A stretch of 64,000 nucleotides of DNA from Neobacillus ginsengisoli (GCF_030813055.1 NZ_JAUSTW010000001.1:496001-560000); one strand, 5' to 3'; shown: positions 45,571 to 56,383, numbered from the stretch's first letter. Numbers and translations: made by a program. Notes: generated from the sequence alone by a model not told the origin.

Positions 45571-46308
45571 ATGGAAAGATTACAAAAAGTAATGGCCCGA
45601 GCAGGGATTGCTTCAAGAAGGAAATCAGAAGAATTAATTAAAGAAGGTAGAGTAAAGGTAAATGGAAAAGTTGTAAAAGAGCTCGGTATAAAGGTTTCTT
45701 CATCCGATAAGGTAGAAGTAAATGAGATTCAGATTGAAAGAGAAGAACCTGTCTATTTTATTTTATATAAACCTCGCGGGGTCATTTCGAGTGTCAACGA
45801 CGATAAAGGCAGAAAAGTTGTGACGGATTACTTTTCAGAGCTAAAGATTAGAATTTACCCTGTTGGCCGCCTTGATTATGATACATCGGGTTTATTGTTA
45901 TTAACCAATGATGGAGAATTTGCAAACTTACTGATGCACCCAAGGAACGAAATTGAAAAAGTTTATGTTGCTAAGGTAAAAGGAATACCTCTTCGAGAAA
46001 ACCTAAAAAAATTAGAAAAAGGGATTCGTCTTGAAGATGGAAAAACAGCACCTGCAAAAGTAAAAATGCTCTCGTTAGATAAGAAAAAACAAACATCTAT
46101 TATTGAGATTGTTATTCATGAAGGACGAAATCGTCAGGTAAGAAGAATGTTTGAAGCGATTGGTCACGAAGTAATGAAATTAAAACGAGAACGTTATGGT
46201 TTTTTAACCTTGAATGGTTTATCTGCCGGTGATGCAAGAGAGCTGACACCACATGAAGTAAAGCAGCTTAGGGCAATGGCGATGGAATCGTCTAAAAAAA
46301 ATTCATAA
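45571..46308 (+). CDS. rluB: 23S rRNA pseudouridine synthase B
   Basis: A 245-residue enzyme that converts a uridine in helix 89 of 23S rRNA (position 2605 in E. coli) to pseudouridine. An S4 RNA-binding domain (1-60, LQKVMARAGIASRRKSEELI) precedes the catalytic domain with the nucleophile Asp in VGRLDYDTSGLLLLTNDG near residue 106, and EGRNRQVRRM near 190. A possible promoter (TTGAAA / CATAAT, 16 bases apart) lies at about 45425-45454. GAGGTGA precedes the ATG. Confidence 0.94.
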   Translation: MERLQKVMARAGIASRRKSEELIKEGRVKVNGKVVKELGIKVSSSDKVEVNEIQIEREEPVYFILYKPRGVISSVNDDKGRKVVTDYFSELKIRIYPVGRLDYDTSGLLLLTNDGEFANLLMHPRNEIEKVYVAKVKGIPLRENLKKLEKGIRLEDGKTAPAKVKMLSLDKKKQTSIIEIVIHEGRNRQVRRMFEAIGHEVMKLKRERYGFLTLNGLSAGDARELTPHEVKQLRAMAMESSKKNS

Positions 46309-46406
46309 AAGTGTCACATTTGGTTTCTTTTATAAACACTGTGCTCGATTTGTAAAATGATATAATTTAGACAAAATATGCTATAAGATTCACGGGAGGG
46401 TTAGCT

Positions 46407-46931
46407 ATGAAAAAACGGCGATTAATAATGAGAACGGTAATATTAATCGTTCTTGGTGCAGCCGTTGCTTATTCGCTATATGCAAATCTAACAAAAGATG
46501 ATCAACAGCAGGTTGCTATTGGAAGTCAGGCTCCTGATTTTGTTTTGACTGATATGCAAGGTAATAAACATCGCCTATCTGATTATAAAGGCCAGGGAGT
46601 ATTTCTGAATTTCTGGGGAACATGGTGTAAGCCATGTGAAACGGAAATGCCCTATATAAATAATCAGTACCATCAATTTAAAGATAAAGGGGTACAGGTT
46701 CTAGCCGTTGATATAAATGAATCCGATATAGCAGTAAACCAATTTGCATCACGCCATAAACTTGATTTTCCTATAATGATTGATAAAGATAAACAAGTGA
46801 TGAATGTCTATGGTATTGACCCTCTTCCTGCTACATTTCTAATTGATAAAAACGGAAATGTCATTAAATACTTTACAGGTCAGCTAACTGAAGATAATAT
46901 TAGGGATTTTATGGAGAAAATTAAACCTTAA
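46407..46931 (+). CDS. resA: Thiol-disulfide oxidoreductase ResA
   Basis: A 174-residue membrane-anchored thioredoxin-like protein that reduces the CxxCH cysteines of apocytochrome c on the outer face of the membrane. Residues 8-27 form the anchor. The active site WCKPC (Cys74, Cys77) is at the same numbers as in B. subtilis. First gene of resABC; a TATAAT at 46361-46366 is a likely -10. GGGAGGG precedes the ATG. Confidence 0.95.
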   Translation: MKKRRLIMRTVILIVLGAAVAYSLYANLTKDDQQQVAIGSQAPDFVLTDMQGNKHRLSDYKGQGVFLNFWGTWCKPCETEMPYINNQYHQFKDKGVQVLAVDINESDIAVNQFASRHKLDFPIMIDKDKQVMNVYGIDPLPATFLIDKNGNVIKYFTGQLTEDNIRDFMEKIKP

Positions 46932-46951
46932 GGTTGTAGGGAGTTTTTAGT

Positions 46952-48571
46952 ATGAAAGATGTAAAATGTGAATGTGGGCATGTGAATCCGCATGGGACCG
47001 TATTGTGTGAAGCATGCGGAAAAATACTGGATGAACAGGAAAAAGAAAAACAACTGCTTGACATGCGTTATGAAGGCAGTGCACGCCGCTCACAAACATA
47101 TAATAAAACTATTATTGATAAAATATGGAACTTTTTCTCATCGGTTAAGGTGGGAGTTTGGTTGATCATTGTTACCTTGATTGCATCAGCTGTCGGGACG
47201 ATCCTGCCTCAGGAAATGTACATACCTCCAACCATTGCTGCAGACGAGTATTATCAGCAGCAGTATGGTTGGGTTGGGAAATTATATTATCAATTAGGCT
47301 TTGAAAATTTATATAGTTCCTGGTGGTATATGCTATTAATCGCTATGATTGGGGTTTCTCTGGTTATTTGCAGTCTCGACAGGGTGGTACCCTTATATAA
47401 GGCGTTAAAAGCTCAAAATGTCACGAGGCATGAAGGATTTTTAAGACGTCAACGTATATTTGGTGTGAACAAGGGTGTAAATGTTACTGAACTTTCAGTC
47501 ATTAAGGAGCATTTAAAGGCTAGACGTTACCATGTTCGAGAAGACAATGGAGATTTGTTAGCTGAAAAAGGGCGTTTTTCCCGCTGGGGTCCATATGTTA
47601 ACCATGTAGGTTTAATTATTTTTTTATTGGGCTGTTTGCTTCGCTCCATTCCCGGAATGTATGTGGATAAGACAATGTGGCTGAGGGAAGGCGAGACAGC
47701 CGTCATTCCCGGAACAAATGAACAATATTATCTTAAAAACGATAAATTTATTCTACAACTCTATGATAAAAACAAGGACAAAACATATGAGAGCGCTCTT
47801 AGTAAAGTAAATCAAGTTGCAAAAAATTACCAATCAAATGTTGTACTTTATAAGCGAGTCGGTCAGGGGCTTCCAGGGGAAAAACCTGATTTAAAAAAGG
47901 AGCAAGCCTTCAAAATCCGTGTGAATCAACCGCTAACCTTTAATGGCTATTCAGTTTTTCAGGTTGATTATAAGCTCGATGAACTAAATGCAATGTCCTT
48001 TTCCTTAACAAATAAAAAGACAAGCCAATCCTATGGTGATCTTAAAATAAACCTTTATGACCCAAAGACAAAATATGATTTGGGTAAAGGTTACTCTGTT
48101 GAAATTCTAAGCTATTTTCCGGACTTTGAATTTTCCAAGAGCGGGGAACCAACGACAAAATCACGAATTCCCAATAATCCTGCTTTTGTATTCCGTATGT
48201 TTTCCCCTGATAAACCTAAAGGAGAAACGAGTTTTGTTGCAATCAAGCAAACGATTGAGCCATTCGGTAATAATGAATATAAAATGTCCTTTAGAGGGAT
48301 TGAAACAAAAAATGTATCCGGTTTAACTATCCGTAAGGATTCAACACTATGGGCAATTATTATAGGCGGAATTATTTTTATGATTGGTGTTATCCAGGGT
48401 GCTTATTGGAATCATCGCCGTATTTGGATTCAAAACAAAAATGGAGATGTCTGGATTGCAGGTCATACAAACAAGAATTGGTACGGCTTGAAGCGTGAAA
48501 TTGAAACTGTCCTATCCGATACGAAATTAAATATGCCGGAGGATCAACTTCAAACGGAAAAAATGGATTAG
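46952..48571 (+). CDS. resB: Cytochrome c biogenesis protein ResB
   Basis: A 539-residue membrane protein of the ResB/Ccs1 family, partner of ResC in haem delivery. A short N-terminal Cys-rich segment (CECGHVNPHGTVLCEACG) precedes three membrane helices (about 67-88, 125-148, 213-232), a large outer domain, and a fourth helix near 470. ResB and ResC together carry haem across the membrane and attach it to cytochrome c. It is 20 bases after resA. Confidence 0.95.
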   Translation: MKDVKCECGHVNPHGTVLCEACGKILDEQEKEKQLLDMRYEGSARRSQTYNKTIIDKIWNFFSSVKVGVWLIIVTLIASAVGTILPQEMYIPPTIAADEYYQQQYGWVGKLYYQLGFENLYSSWWYMLLIAMIGVSLVICSLDRVVPLYKALKAQNVTRHEGFLRRQRIFGVNKGVNVTELSVIKEHLKARRYHVREDNGDLLAEKGRFSRWGPYVNHVGLIIFLLGCLLRSIPGMYVDKTMWLREGETAVIPGTNEQYYLKNDKFILQLYDKNKDKTYESALSKVNQVAKNYQSNVVLYKRVGQGLPGEKPDLKKEQAFKIRVNQPLTFNGYSVFQVDYKLDELNAMSFSLTNKKTSQSYGDLKINLYDPKTKYDLGKGYSVEILSYFPDFEFSKSGEPTTKSRIPNNPAFVFRMFSPDKPKGETSFVAIKQTIEPFGNNEYKMSFRGIETKNVSGLTIRKDSTLWAIIIGGIIFMIGVIQGAYWNHRRIWIQNKNGDVWIAGHTNKNWYGLKREIETVLSDTKLNMPEDQLQTEKMD

Positions 48572-48583
48572 GAGGAAGTTTAG

Positions 48584-49771
48584 TTGGTAACATTAAGTGG
48601 TAATTTATTGTTTATTGCTTTTATTCTTTATTTAGTTTCGATTTTATTTTATGGGGGTTCAATTAAATCAAAGAAGGAATTCGATGAAAAAAAGGGGACA
48701 AATCGTTGGGGGAAGATCGCAGTATTTTTAACGATTGTCGGCTTTATTTCCCAACTGGGATATTTCGTCACTAGATGGATTGCTGCAGGTCATGCGCCGG
48801 TTAGTAATTTATTTGAGTTTACAACCTTTTTTGGAATGGCACTTGTTGGTGCATTTATTGTTATTTATTTTATTTATCGGACTGCACTTCTTGGATTGTT
48901 TACGATGCCGGTGGCTGTTTTGGTTATTGCCTACGCAAGTATGTTTCCAAGGGACATTACTCCATTGATTCCGGCCTTACAAAGTTATTGGCTTAAGATT
49001 CATGTCACAACAGCTGCAATGGGAGAAGCGATCCTTTCGATTAGCTTTGCGGCAGGTCTTATTTATCTTGTAAAGGTCATTGATCAATCGAAAGCGAGCA
49101 AGAGGACCTTCTGGTTAGAAATGGTTATGTTTGCCATGGTTACAACGCTTGGTTTTGTCCTTGTTGCATCTGCCTTTTCGGGAATGGGTTTTCATGAAAG
49201 TTTTAAATGGATTGACAAAAACCAAAATGAAGTTACGGTTGATTACACGATGCCAGCTCTAACAGGTCCACATGAGTATCAATTAGAGACAAAAGGTGGC
49301 TTTCGTCCACTCGTTGCAATGCCGGCACTTATCAATGCAAAGAAATTAAACACCGTTATTTGGTCTATAATGGGCGGATTAGTATTATATGGACTGATTC
49401 GTTTAATATTAAGAAAGAGAATTGCAGCGGCACTTCAGCCGTTTGTCAAAAGCATTAAACTCGATTTTGTTGATGAAATTAGTTATCGTTCCGTATTAAT
49501 AGGTTTCCCTGTATTTACATTGGGGGCATTAATTTTTGCAATGATTTGGGCACAAATGGCTTGGACCCGTTTCTGGGGCTGGGACCCTAAAGAAGTATGG
49601 GCATTAATCACCTTTTTATTCTACGCTGCATTTTTACATTTACGTCTTTCAAAAGGGTGGCATGGAGAAAAATCAGCATGGCTTGCCGTGATTGGTTTTA
49701 CGATCATTATGTTTAACCTTGTGGCTGTAAATCTTGTTATTGCCGGCCTCCATTCTTACGCAGGCTCTTAA
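48584..49771 (+). CDS. resC: Cytochrome c biogenesis protein ResC
   Basis: A 395-residue multi-span protein of the CcsA haem-handling family. The tryptophan-rich WWD-type motif is visible as [15 protein letters not shown] (about 328-340), and conserved His residues such as [12 protein letters not shown]. It starts at TTG after AGGAGG, 12 bases after resB. It forms the haem attachment channel with ResB. Confidence 0.95.
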   Translation: MVTLSGNLLFIAFILYLVSILFYGGSIKSKKEFDEKKGTNRWGKIAVFLTIVGFISQLGYFVTRWIAAGHAPVSNLFEFTTFFGMALVGAFIVIYFIYRTALLGLFTMPVAVLVIAYASMFPRDITPLIPALQSYWLKIHVTTAAMGEAILSISFAAGLIYLVKVIDQSKASKRTFWLEMVMFAMVTTLGFVLVASAFSGMGFHESFKWIDKNQNEVTVDYTMPALTGPHEYQLETKGGFRPLVAMPALINAKKLNTVIWSIMGGLVLYGLIRLILRKRIAAALQPFVKSIKLDFVDEISYRSVLIGFPVFTLGALIFAMIWAQMAWTRFWGWDPKEVWALITFLFYAAFLHLRLSKGWHGEKSAWLAVIGFTIIMFNLVAVNLVIAGLHSYAGS

Positions 49772-49776
49772 TTGTA

Positions 49777-49812
49777 TAGCCTTCACTTAACTATAAGTGA
49801 AGGCTTTTTTTG
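49777..49812 (+). terminator. Terminator after resC
   Basis: Stem AGCCTTCACTT / AAGTGAAGGCT with T7. It separates resABC from resDE, which then need their own promoter. Confidence 0.87.
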
Positions 49813-49950
49813 AAAAATCAACTAGTTTTAGTAAAAAATTGAGATCTGCTGCAATTGTCAAATTTTTGTCACTTTTAAGTAGGCTTTCTGTCAAAAAGCA
49901 TGGCAATAAATAAAACCATTCTGTAAAATAACTGCATGGGGGGATTATTA

Positions 49951-50667
49951 ATGGATAAAGACGTTAAAATTTTAGTAGTGGATGATGAAGAAAGAATTCG
50001 TCGATTATTAAAAATGTATTTAGAGCGTGAAGAGTTTTCAATCGATGAAGCAGAAGATGGCAATGAGGCTTTAACGAAAGCAATTGAAAATGATTACGAT
50101 GTTATTCTACTCGATCTAATGATGCCTGGAAAAGACGGCATTGAGGTTTGCCGTGAATTAAGAGAAAAGAAAGCCACACCTGTTATTATGTTAACAGCAA
50201 AAGGTGAAGAGATAAATCGTGTTCAGGGTTTTGAAGTTGGCACGGATGATTATATTGTTAAGCCATTTAGTCCAAGAGAAGTTGTTTTACGTGTAAAAGC
50301 TCTTCTCCGGAGATCATCTCAAACGAGTTATTTACAAACGGAAACGACAACCAAGGATGTAATTGTCTTTCCTTTTTTAACAATAGATAATGATGCCCAT
50401 AGGGTAACTGCCGACGGTAAAGAGGTCACCTTAACACCAAAAGAATATGAATTGCTCTATTTCCTTTCAAAAGCACCGGATAAGGTATTCGACCGTGAAC
50501 AATTGTTAAAGGAAGTTTGGCATTATGAATTTTTCGGTGATTTACGAACAGTCGATACGCATGTGAAACGACTACGCGAGAAATTAAACAAAGTCTCAGA
50601 ACAAGCTGCAAGAATGATTGTTACTGTTTGGGGAGTGGGTTATAAATTCGAGGTAGTTAATGAATGA
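49951..50667 (+). CDS. resD: Response regulator ResD
   Basis: A 239-residue OmpR-family regulator of aerobic/anaerobic respiration and of resABC itself. The receiver domain has VVDDEE (acidic pair 11-12), the phosphorylation Asp55 in [10 protein letters not shown], and Lys in [10 protein letters not shown]. The C-terminal winged helix (about 140-235) ends [12 protein letters not shown] 49951 is chosen over 49936 because GGGGGG lies upstream. It overlaps resE by four bases. Confidence 0.95.
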   Translation: MDKDVKILVVDDEERIRRLLKMYLEREEFSIDEAEDGNEALTKAIENDYDVILLDLMMPGKDGIEVCRELREKKATPVIMLTAKGEEINRVQGFEVGTDDYIVKPFSPREVVLRVKALLRRSSQTSYLQTETTTKDVIVFPFLTIDNDAHRVTADGKEVTLTPKEYELLYFLSKAPDKVFDREQLLKEVWHYEFFGDLRTVDTHVKRLREKLNKVSEQAARMIVTVWGVGYKFEVVNE

Positions 50668-52448
50668 CCTTTTTACGAAGTGTAGTAGGTAAACTTTGGT
50701 TTACTATTCTTTTGCTTGTGTCATTTGTACTGTTCATTTTAACTGTGATGCTTCTTGAATTTTTTCAAAACTACAATATTGTTGAAACGAAGAAAACATT
50801 AACTAATACAGCTGAAAAAATTTCACATGTCTTAGAGGAACATACAGGTGATAAATTTTCACTTGGATTAGAAATATCATGGGAAATTATCGATAATGTA
50901 ACCAAAGTGGTAATCGTAAAAAATGATCATGAAATCTATTACTCTCCCAACACTGAAAAAACAAAAAAGTTAACGATTAATGATATTCGTAAGGACTCGG
51001 ATTTATCGAAAGTATTTTACAAAGATACTACGGTTGAAAAAATTTCTAACCTCGCACCTGGTCAGAGTGGAAATGTAAAAAATGCAGATTATTCAATCAT
51101 TGGTGTACCACTTCATCTTCCAGGGGAAAAAAATGGGGCTGTTTTTATTTACCAATCATTGGCGGTTATGCAGGAAGCAACACATTCAACTACTAAATTT
51201 ATTTTACTGGTAGCCGGTGTTGCCATTATCCTTACCACTATTTTTGCCTTCTTTTTATCTACACGGATTACGGCTCCATTAAGAAAGATGCGGGAGGCAG
51301 CTTTTGAGGTGGCAAGAGGAAAATTCGATACGAAAGTTCCGATTCTAACCCACGATGAAATTGGTGAATTAGCAACAGCCTTTAATCAAATGGGTAGACA
51401 ACTAAAGTTTAATATGAATGCACTAAGCCAAGAAAAAGAACAGCTTTCCAGTATTTTAAGCAGTATGGCTGATGGGGTAATCACTTTTAATCGCGATGGG
51501 ACCATATTAATCACAAATCCTCCTGCAGATCGTTTTTTGCAATATTGGTATTATGAAAAAGGCAGATTTGGTTCAGATTCAGAGGCAATTCCGTCAAAAG
51601 TCATGGAGCTTTTTCAGCAGGCAGTAGATACGGAGAAAGAAAAAATCGGAGAGATTTCTCTTCAAGGGCGACATTGGGTAATATTAGTGAGTCCGCTCTA
51701 TAGCAATCGTTTTATTCGCGGTGCTGTCGCAGTACTCAGGGATATGACGGAGGAAAGGCAATTAGATAAGATGAGGAAAGACTTTATTGCCAATGTTTCT
51801 CATGAGTTAAGAACTCCTATTTCTATGCTGCAGGGCTATAGCGAAGCAATTGTTGATGACATAGCCGAAACCCAGGAAGAAAAGAAGGAAATGGCAAGAG
51901 TCATTTATGATGAATCTTTACGAATGGGGAGGCTGGTAAATGAACTTCTTGACCTGGCCAGAATGGAAGCGGGACATATTCAATTAACGGTTGAAGAAAT
52001 CCATCTTTCTTCGTTTATTAATAGGATTATATATAAATTCCAAGGACTTGCTAAAGATCATGAGATTCTTTTAAGCACAATAATTGGTGATGAAGTGAAG
52101 ACAATTTTATTTGACCCTGACCGAATTGAGCAAGTTCTTACCAACTTGATCGATAATGCCATTAGGCATACACCAAAGGGTGGATCCGTTAAGTTAGAGG
52201 TGAATCATGAGGATAAAGGTATCATGATTGAAGTGTCCGATTCAGGTTCAGGTATTCCTGAAGAAGATTTACCCTTTGTTTTTGAGCGCTTTTACAAGGC
52301 GGACAAAGCTAGAACGAGAGGAAGGTCAGGAACAGGTCTGGGGCTTGCTATCGTAAAAAATATTATTGAAGCTCACAGGGGGCATATTTCTGTTCAAAGC
52401 AAAATCGGTCAAGGAACGACATTTTCCTTTTTTCTTCCTCGAAAATAG
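50664..52448 (+). CDS. resE: Sensor histidine kinase ResE
   Basis: A 594-residue membrane kinase for ResD. Two membrane helices (about 10-32 and 172-195) enclose an outer domain; a HAMP segment and a PAS domain (about 255-360) precede the phosphorylated His in [16 protein letters not shown] (about 380), and the ATP-binding motifs [19 protein letters not shown] and [13 protein letters not shown] overlap with resD shows coupled translation. Confidence 0.95.
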   Translation: MTFLRSVVGKLWFTILLLVSFVLFILTVMLLEFFQNYNIVETKKTLTNTAEKISHVLEEHTGDKFSLGLEISWEIIDNVTKVVIVKNDHEIYYSPNTEKTKKLTINDIRKDSDLSKVFYKDTTVEKISNLAPGQSGNVKNADYSIIGVPLHLPGEKNGAVFIYQSLAVMQEATHSTTKFILLVAGVAIILTTIFAFFLSTRITAPLRKMREAAFEVARGKFDTKVPILTHDEIGELATAFNQMGRQLKFNMNALSQEKEQLSSILSSMADGVITFNRDGTILITNPPADRFLQYWYYEKGRFGSDSEAIPSKVMELFQQAVDTEKEKIGEISLQGRHWVILVSPLYSNRFIRGAVAVLRDMTEERQLDKMRKDFIANVSHELRTPISMLQGYSEAIVDDIAETQEEKKEMARVIYDESLRMGRLVNELLDLARMEAGHIQLTVEEIHLSSFINRIIYKFQGLAKDHEILLSTIIGDEVKTILFDPDRIEQVLTNLIDNAIRHTPKGGSVKLEVNHEDKGIMIEVSDSGSGIPEEDLPFVFERFYKADKARTRGRSGTGLGLAIVKNIIEAHRGHISVQSKIGQGTTFSFFLPRK

Positions 52449-52503
52449 GGGAAAAAAGAATAATTGTGCCGATTGTTCTTGATACACGAGGAACATTTAT
52501 ATA

Positions 52504-52537
52504 GAACTCATCCGTAGAAATGGATGAGTTTTTTTAG
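52504..52537 (+). terminator. Terminator after resE
   Basis: Stem AACTCATCC / GGATGAGTT with T7. Confidence 0.85.
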
Positions 52538-52637
52538 TTGATAGCTCAATTTTCTTATAACTGCCGGAAATTCAATGAGAGAATTTTTTCCAAAAAATGG
52601 CTTCCTTTTTGTCAAATAAAAGTCTATATTTAAATGG

Positions 52638-52664
52638 TGAAACTTTTTATACATAGATATCGAC
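52638..52664 (+). promoter_or_regulatory. ECF (sigma-X type) promoter candidate for sigX
   Basis: TGAAAC (52638-52643), 17 bases, CGAC (52661-52664). This matches the TGTAAC/CGAC style of Bacillus ECF promoters and would make sigX autoregulatory. Confidence 0.7.
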
Positions 52665-52691
52665 TAATTTTATGAACGGGGAGGGGAATTG

Positions 52692-53243
52692 ATGGACTCC
52701 GTTTTCGATGAACTATACCAAAAATATCATCATGACGTGTTTCAATTTCTATTTTATATGGTTAGAAACAAAGAGCATGCAGAGGATCTTGTTCAAGAAG
52801 TGTATATACGTGTATTTAAATCATATGATCGATTCGAAGGAAAAAGCAGCGAAAAAACATGGCTGTTTTCCATCGCGAAAAATGTTGCAATTGATTATTT
52901 CCGCAAGCAAAAAGGCTGGAAAGAACGATTATTCGAGAAATTTGATTGGTCTGTCAATCAAGTGCGGGATGAGTTTCCCATACCGGAAGAGATTACCGTT
53001 CAAAAAGAGGAAATTAAGTGGGTATATAATTGCCTTGAATTTTGCACAATGGATCAAAGGGCAGTTGTTATCTTACGTTTTATACAAGATCTATCAATTG
53101 CTGAGACGTCTCAAGCGTTGGGATGGACTGAAAGCAAAGTAAAAACTACACAGCACAGGTCGTTAAAGGTATTAAAGAAACAAATGGAGATGCTCTATGA
53201 AAAGGAGGGTTTGGATAGTGAAAAGGTCAGAGTGGAGCGATAA
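52692..53243 (+). CDS. sigX: ECF sigma factor SigX
   Basis: A 183-residue extracytoplasmic-function sigma factor that controls cell-surface modification genes. Region 2 has HAEDLVQEVYIRVFKSYDRFEG and WLFSIAKNVAIDYFRKQK; region 4 has LSIAETSQALGWTESKVKTTQHR. The ATG at 52692 follows GGGGAGGGG. Its position after resDE and the overlapping anti-sigma gene match B. subtilis sigX-rsiX. Confidence 0.94.
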   Translation: MDSVFDELYQKYHHDVFQFLFYMVRNKEHAEDLVQEVYIRVFKSYDRFEGKSSEKTWLFSIAKNVAIDYFRKQKGWKERLFEKFDWSVNQVRDEFPIPEEITVQKEEIKWVYNCLEFCTMDQRAVVILRFIQDLSIAETSQALGWTESKVKTTQHRSLKVLKKQMEMLYEKEGLDSEKVRVER

Positions 53244-54411
53244 ACAGCTCGAAGAATTACTTAGGCAATTGCCAAATATACAAGATCATCGCAATCCTCG
53301 TGACATCTACCAAAATCTTTCTTTAAAAAAGCGCAATTATAGACTGTTGTTACCCGGGATTGCCACAGCTGCCGTCTTAGTTATTATACTCATATTGGCA
53401 CCAAAATTAATGAGCGGTCCACAATATTCCTCGGACCAAGCAGGAAAAGAACAATATACAGTAGATAAGAAGTTTAGCCTTTCAGAAAAGAATAAAGACT
53501 TAACGAAGGAAAGTAAACAGGATTCCACTTCAAAATCAACGGAGAAATCGATTCCAAAAATGTCTAAACTAATGGTCGCATCTACAGGATTAAAAACGGC
53601 CGTATATGATGAAGAAGTAGGGAATGGGACGGTATTAACTTATTGGATTCCGGACCCGCAGGCACAAATATTAATCCCTGTATCAACAATTATTCATGGT
53701 CATAAAGACAAATCGTGGCTAACATTGTTCACTGAAAACATGGCCGGGTTAACAGAGAAAGATTGGGGATTAAGTGACTATTATCCCGTAAATGCAACAT
53801 TTAAATTAGATGATAAAGAGAATAGTGTTGTCGTAGATGTTCCTGCAAATAATCCATACATGCAAGGCGAAACGAGTGTTATTAATTTTGTAAATGTTAT
53901 AAAAAAGGATGTTTCATCAAATAGTAAAGTGAGAAAAATCAAGCTTTCAACGAATGGTCAACCGGGGATTCAACTCGGCCAATATGGTGAGAAAAAAGAA
54001 TTGAATATAGAAACGGATAAAAATCATGCCTATTTATTTTATATACCGGTTGGAAAAGATATCCCCTTGTTAGCGCCATCATTAAATATGTTTAAAGACA
54101 TAAAATCAGCACTGGAAGCAATGAAAACAGGCCAGCCGGAAATAGGTTTAAAGGCTTCTCTTAATCAGGCATTTCAATTAAAATATACTGCCATTAAGGA
54201 TGGTACATTATTTGTAACAATAGATAAAAATACAAAAATGGAAGATAATCCAAATGTGATTTATTCTTTAGAAGCTTTATTATTAACTGCGAAGGAATTT
54301 GGAGTTAATATGGTAAAGGTTGAAAATGCTCCAATAAATCAAGTGGGCAGGTTTGATTTAACTAAAAAGATTAAAGTTCCTGTGGCTCCGAATTTGCGAA
54401 ATATTCAATGA
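53218..54411 (+). CDS. rsiX: Anti-sigma-X factor RsiX
   Basis: A 397-residue membrane-anchored inhibitor of SigX. A short cytosolic part (1-46) is followed by one membrane helix (about 47-66, GIATAAVLVIILIL) and a long outer domain with a Lys/Ser/Thr-rich linker (about 75-115). Start is GTG at 53218 with AAGGAGGG 8 bases upstream; the frame from 53197 has none. It overlaps sigX by 26 bases, keeping the two at a fixed ratio. Confidence 0.9.
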   Translation: MKRSEWSDKQLEELLRQLPNIQDHRNPRDIYQNLSLKKRNYRLLLPGIATAAVLVIILILAPKLMSGPQYSSDQAGKEQYTVDKKFSLSEKNKDLTKESKQDSTSKSTEKSIPKMSKLMVASTGLKTAVYDEEVGNGTVLTYWIPDPQAQILIPVSTIIHGHKDKSWLTLFTENMAGLTEKDWGLSDYYPVNATFKLDDKENSVVVDVPANNPYMQGETSVINFVNVIKKDVSSNSKVRKIKLSTNGQPGIQLGQYGEKKELNIETDKNHAYLFYIPVGKDIPLLAPSLNMFKDIKSALEAMKTGQPEIGLKASLNQAFQLKYTAIKDGTLFVTIDKNTKMEDNPNVIYSLEALLLTAKEFGVNMVKVENAPINQVGRFDLTKKIKVPVAPNLRNIQ

Positions 54412-54422
54412 GTTAACTTGAT

Positions 54423-54458
54423 GCTGACCGGCTGCTGTTTTTGGTCAGCTTTTTTTAT
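54423..54458 (+). terminator. Terminator after rsiX
   Basis: Stem GCTGACC / GGTCAGC with T7. Confidence 0.82.
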
Positions 54459-54585
54459 GAATAAAAAAGTGACTACCTCCAAATTATAACAAGTATGTTT
54501 AACCGAACTTGCCCGCCAAAAGTTCTAAACGCAAATAGTCATACATAAGGTGGGTAGGAGAGGATATGATTCAAGGAGGAAAAGA

Positions 54586-55359
54586 ATGCGGGACTACATA
54601 AAGAGGTTTTTAATTGCCATCATAATGGCGCTTTGTATCAGTTTATTATTTATTGGCGGTAAACATTCTGAAGCTAGTATGACTGATGAAAACGATTTAA
54701 AAGTTGGCTGGATTTGGCCATCAGATGGCGTAATTTCGGATACATATGGAACAAGGCATGGAAAACATAAAGGAATTGATATCGCAGGAAGATTAGATTC
54801 CCCGGTCCTTGCTGTTGATGATGGTGTGGTTGATAAATCCTATTTTTCAAATACATACGGTAATGTGGTTTTTGTTAAACACCCCAATAATTTAGTCACT
54901 GTTTATGCCCATTTAAACACACGTCTTGTTGCAGAAGGTCAGGGAATAAAAAGAGGTACTATGATTGGAAAAATGGGAATGACAGGACAAGCAACTGGTG
55001 TTCATCTCCATTTTGAAACCCATCAAATAGAATGGACATATGAAAAGAAATATGCTTTTGATCCTGAAAAGCTCCTGGGGAAAGCAGAGGTTGGTGATTC
55101 TGTTCAAAGAGGAGTCGCAAGTGCAGGGAATAATGTTTTAGAAGCAAGCTCACATGTTCATCCAATAGCAGAAGAAAGACCTGCGAATAAGATCAATGGA
55201 AATAAATTAGCTGGTGAAAGAAAAGAATATATTGTCCAAGTAGGAGATACATTAGCATCAATTGCTGAGAAAAATAATCTTACGGTTAAAAAAATTAAAG
55301 AAATTAACCGCCTTACGTCCGAAGTTATTAAGCCGAAACAAATTTTAATTGTTAATTAA
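54586..55359 (+). CDS. M23 peptidase-fold protein with LysM domain
   Basis: A 257-residue exported protein. A signal sequence or anchor (about 6-30) is followed by an M23/LytM domain with zinc-ligand His/Asp in HKGIDIAG and H-x-H in TGVHLHFE, so the peptidase site looks complete. A C-terminal LysM repeat (about 212-256, YIVQVGDTLASIAEKNN) binds peptidoglycan. It probably cuts cell-wall or cortex peptides; SpoIIQ-like M23 proteins differ in lacking LysM. CATACATA at 54540-54547 could be a sigma-E -10, though the -35 is poor. ATG 54586 follows AAGGAGG. Confidence 0.82.
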   Translation: MRDYIKRFLIAIIMALCISLLFIGGKHSEASMTDENDLKVGWIWPSDGVISDTYGTRHGKHKGIDIAGRLDSPVLAVDDGVVDKSYFSNTYGNVVFVKHPNNLVTVYAHLNTRLVAEGQGIKRGTMIGKMGMTGQATGVHLHFETHQIEWTYEKKYAFDPEKLLGKAEVGDSVQRGVASAGNNVLEASSHVHPIAEERPANKINGNKLAGERKEYIVQVGDTLASIAEKNNLTVKKIKEINRLTSEVIKPKQILIVN

Positions 55360-55457
55360 TAAGCAAGCCGCAGACAAACCTGGTCTGCGGTTATTTATTC
55401 CTTCTTCACAGAACCGCTATTTTCCAGTATAATAAATTTGTAATTTAATATCGATCT

Positions 55458-55580
55458 ATCTTCGGGGCAGGGTGAAATTCCCGATCGGCGGTATTAGAGT
55501 GTTCTCTTAAGCCCGCGAGCCTTTTAGGCAGGATTTGGTGCGATTCCAAAGCCGACAGTATAGTCTGGATGGGAGAAGAT
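55458..55580 (+). ncRNA. FMN riboswitch (RFN element)
   Basis: The conserved RFN blocks appear in order: ATCTTCGGGGCAGGGTGAAA, CCCGATCGGCGGT, AGCCCGCGAG, GATTTGGTGCGATTCC, AAGCCGACAGT and TGGATGGGAGAAGAT, with the closing stem ATCTTC / GAAGAT at both ends. FMN binding should favour the downstream terminator and so shut off riboflavin uptake. Confidence 0.97.
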
Positions 55581-55641
55581 GGAGGTTCTGCAGACGTTCA
55601 AAAAATTTAGTTAATTGGACGTTTATTAAGCGTGCCTTTCT

Positions 55642-55675
55642 CCCTCAAGTTAACATTCTTGAGGGTTTTTTATTT
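55642..55675 (+). terminator. Expression-platform terminator of the FMN riboswitch
   Basis: Stem CCCTCAAG / CTTGAGGG followed by T6, 62 bases after the aptamer and before ribU. Confidence 0.88.
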
Positions 55676-55742
55676 ACATTGGCACTTGTATACTGCTGAA
55701 CCTCTCTTCCTAACTTGATGGATCAAAAAAGGAGAGAGGAAA

Positions 55743-56318
55743 ATGAAAAAGAAGAAAAAAATGAAGGTCAAAGCAATTGTTTCAATCGGAATGCTGAGTA
55801 GTATTGCATATCTCTTAATGCTGTTAAATTTTCCACTGCCGCCATTTCCAAATTTTTTATTTATTGATTTCAGTGATATTCCGCCACTTATCGCCGCCTT
55901 AATTTTTGGACCGGTTGCAGGAATTTTAGTAGAGTTTTTCAAAAATGTCCTTAATTACTTAATGACAGGAAGTCAAACAGGAATCCCGGTTGGCCATATT
56001 GCTAACTTTCTTGCAGGAATCTTGTTCATCTTGCCAACCTATTATTTATATAACAGATTAAAAACCAGAAAGGCCATGACAGTTGCCTTAATTGTCGGGA
56101 CCTTGACAATGGCGGTTATGATGAGTATTCTAAATTATTTCTTCATTCTACCTGCTTATACGGCTCTTTTGAAATTTCCTGATATGAGAAATTTAGTGGT
56201 ACCGGCTATCCTGCCGTTTAACATCGTGAAAGGTGTGATAATGTCATTTATTTTTATGTTACTTTTCATACGAATGCAAGCATGGATTAATAAATTTTCC
56301 ATAATAAAAAATGCTTAA
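55743..56318 (+). CDS. ribU: Riboflavin transporter, ECF S component
   Basis: A 191-residue membrane protein with about six helices (YpaA/FmnP in B. subtilis). It is the substrate-binding S component that delivers riboflavin to the shared ECF ATPase module. The motif PPFPNFLFIDFSDIPPLIAAL and GPVAGILVEFFKN are typical. It is controlled by the FMN riboswitch upstream. AAAGGAGAGAGG precedes the ATG. Confidence 0.95.
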   Translation: MKKKKKMKVKAIVSIGMLSSIAYLLMLLNFPLPPFPNFLFIDFSDIPPLIAALIFGPVAGILVEFFKNVLNYLMTGSQTGIPVGHIANFLAGILFILPTYYLYNRLKTRKAMTVALIVGTLTMAVMMSILNYFFILPAYTALLKFPDMRNLVVPAILPFNIVKGVIMSFIFMLLFIRMQAWINKFSIIKNA

Positions 56319-56324
56319 TAGATT

Positions 56325-56366
56325 AAAAAGCAACCAGGTTCTATCTGCCTGGTTGCTTTTATTTTT
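56325..56366 (+). terminator. Terminator after ribU
   Basis: Stem AAAAGCAACCAGG / CCTGGTTGCTTTT with a T-rich tail. Confidence 0.87.
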
Positions 56367-56383
56367 AAAAAATTACAATAATG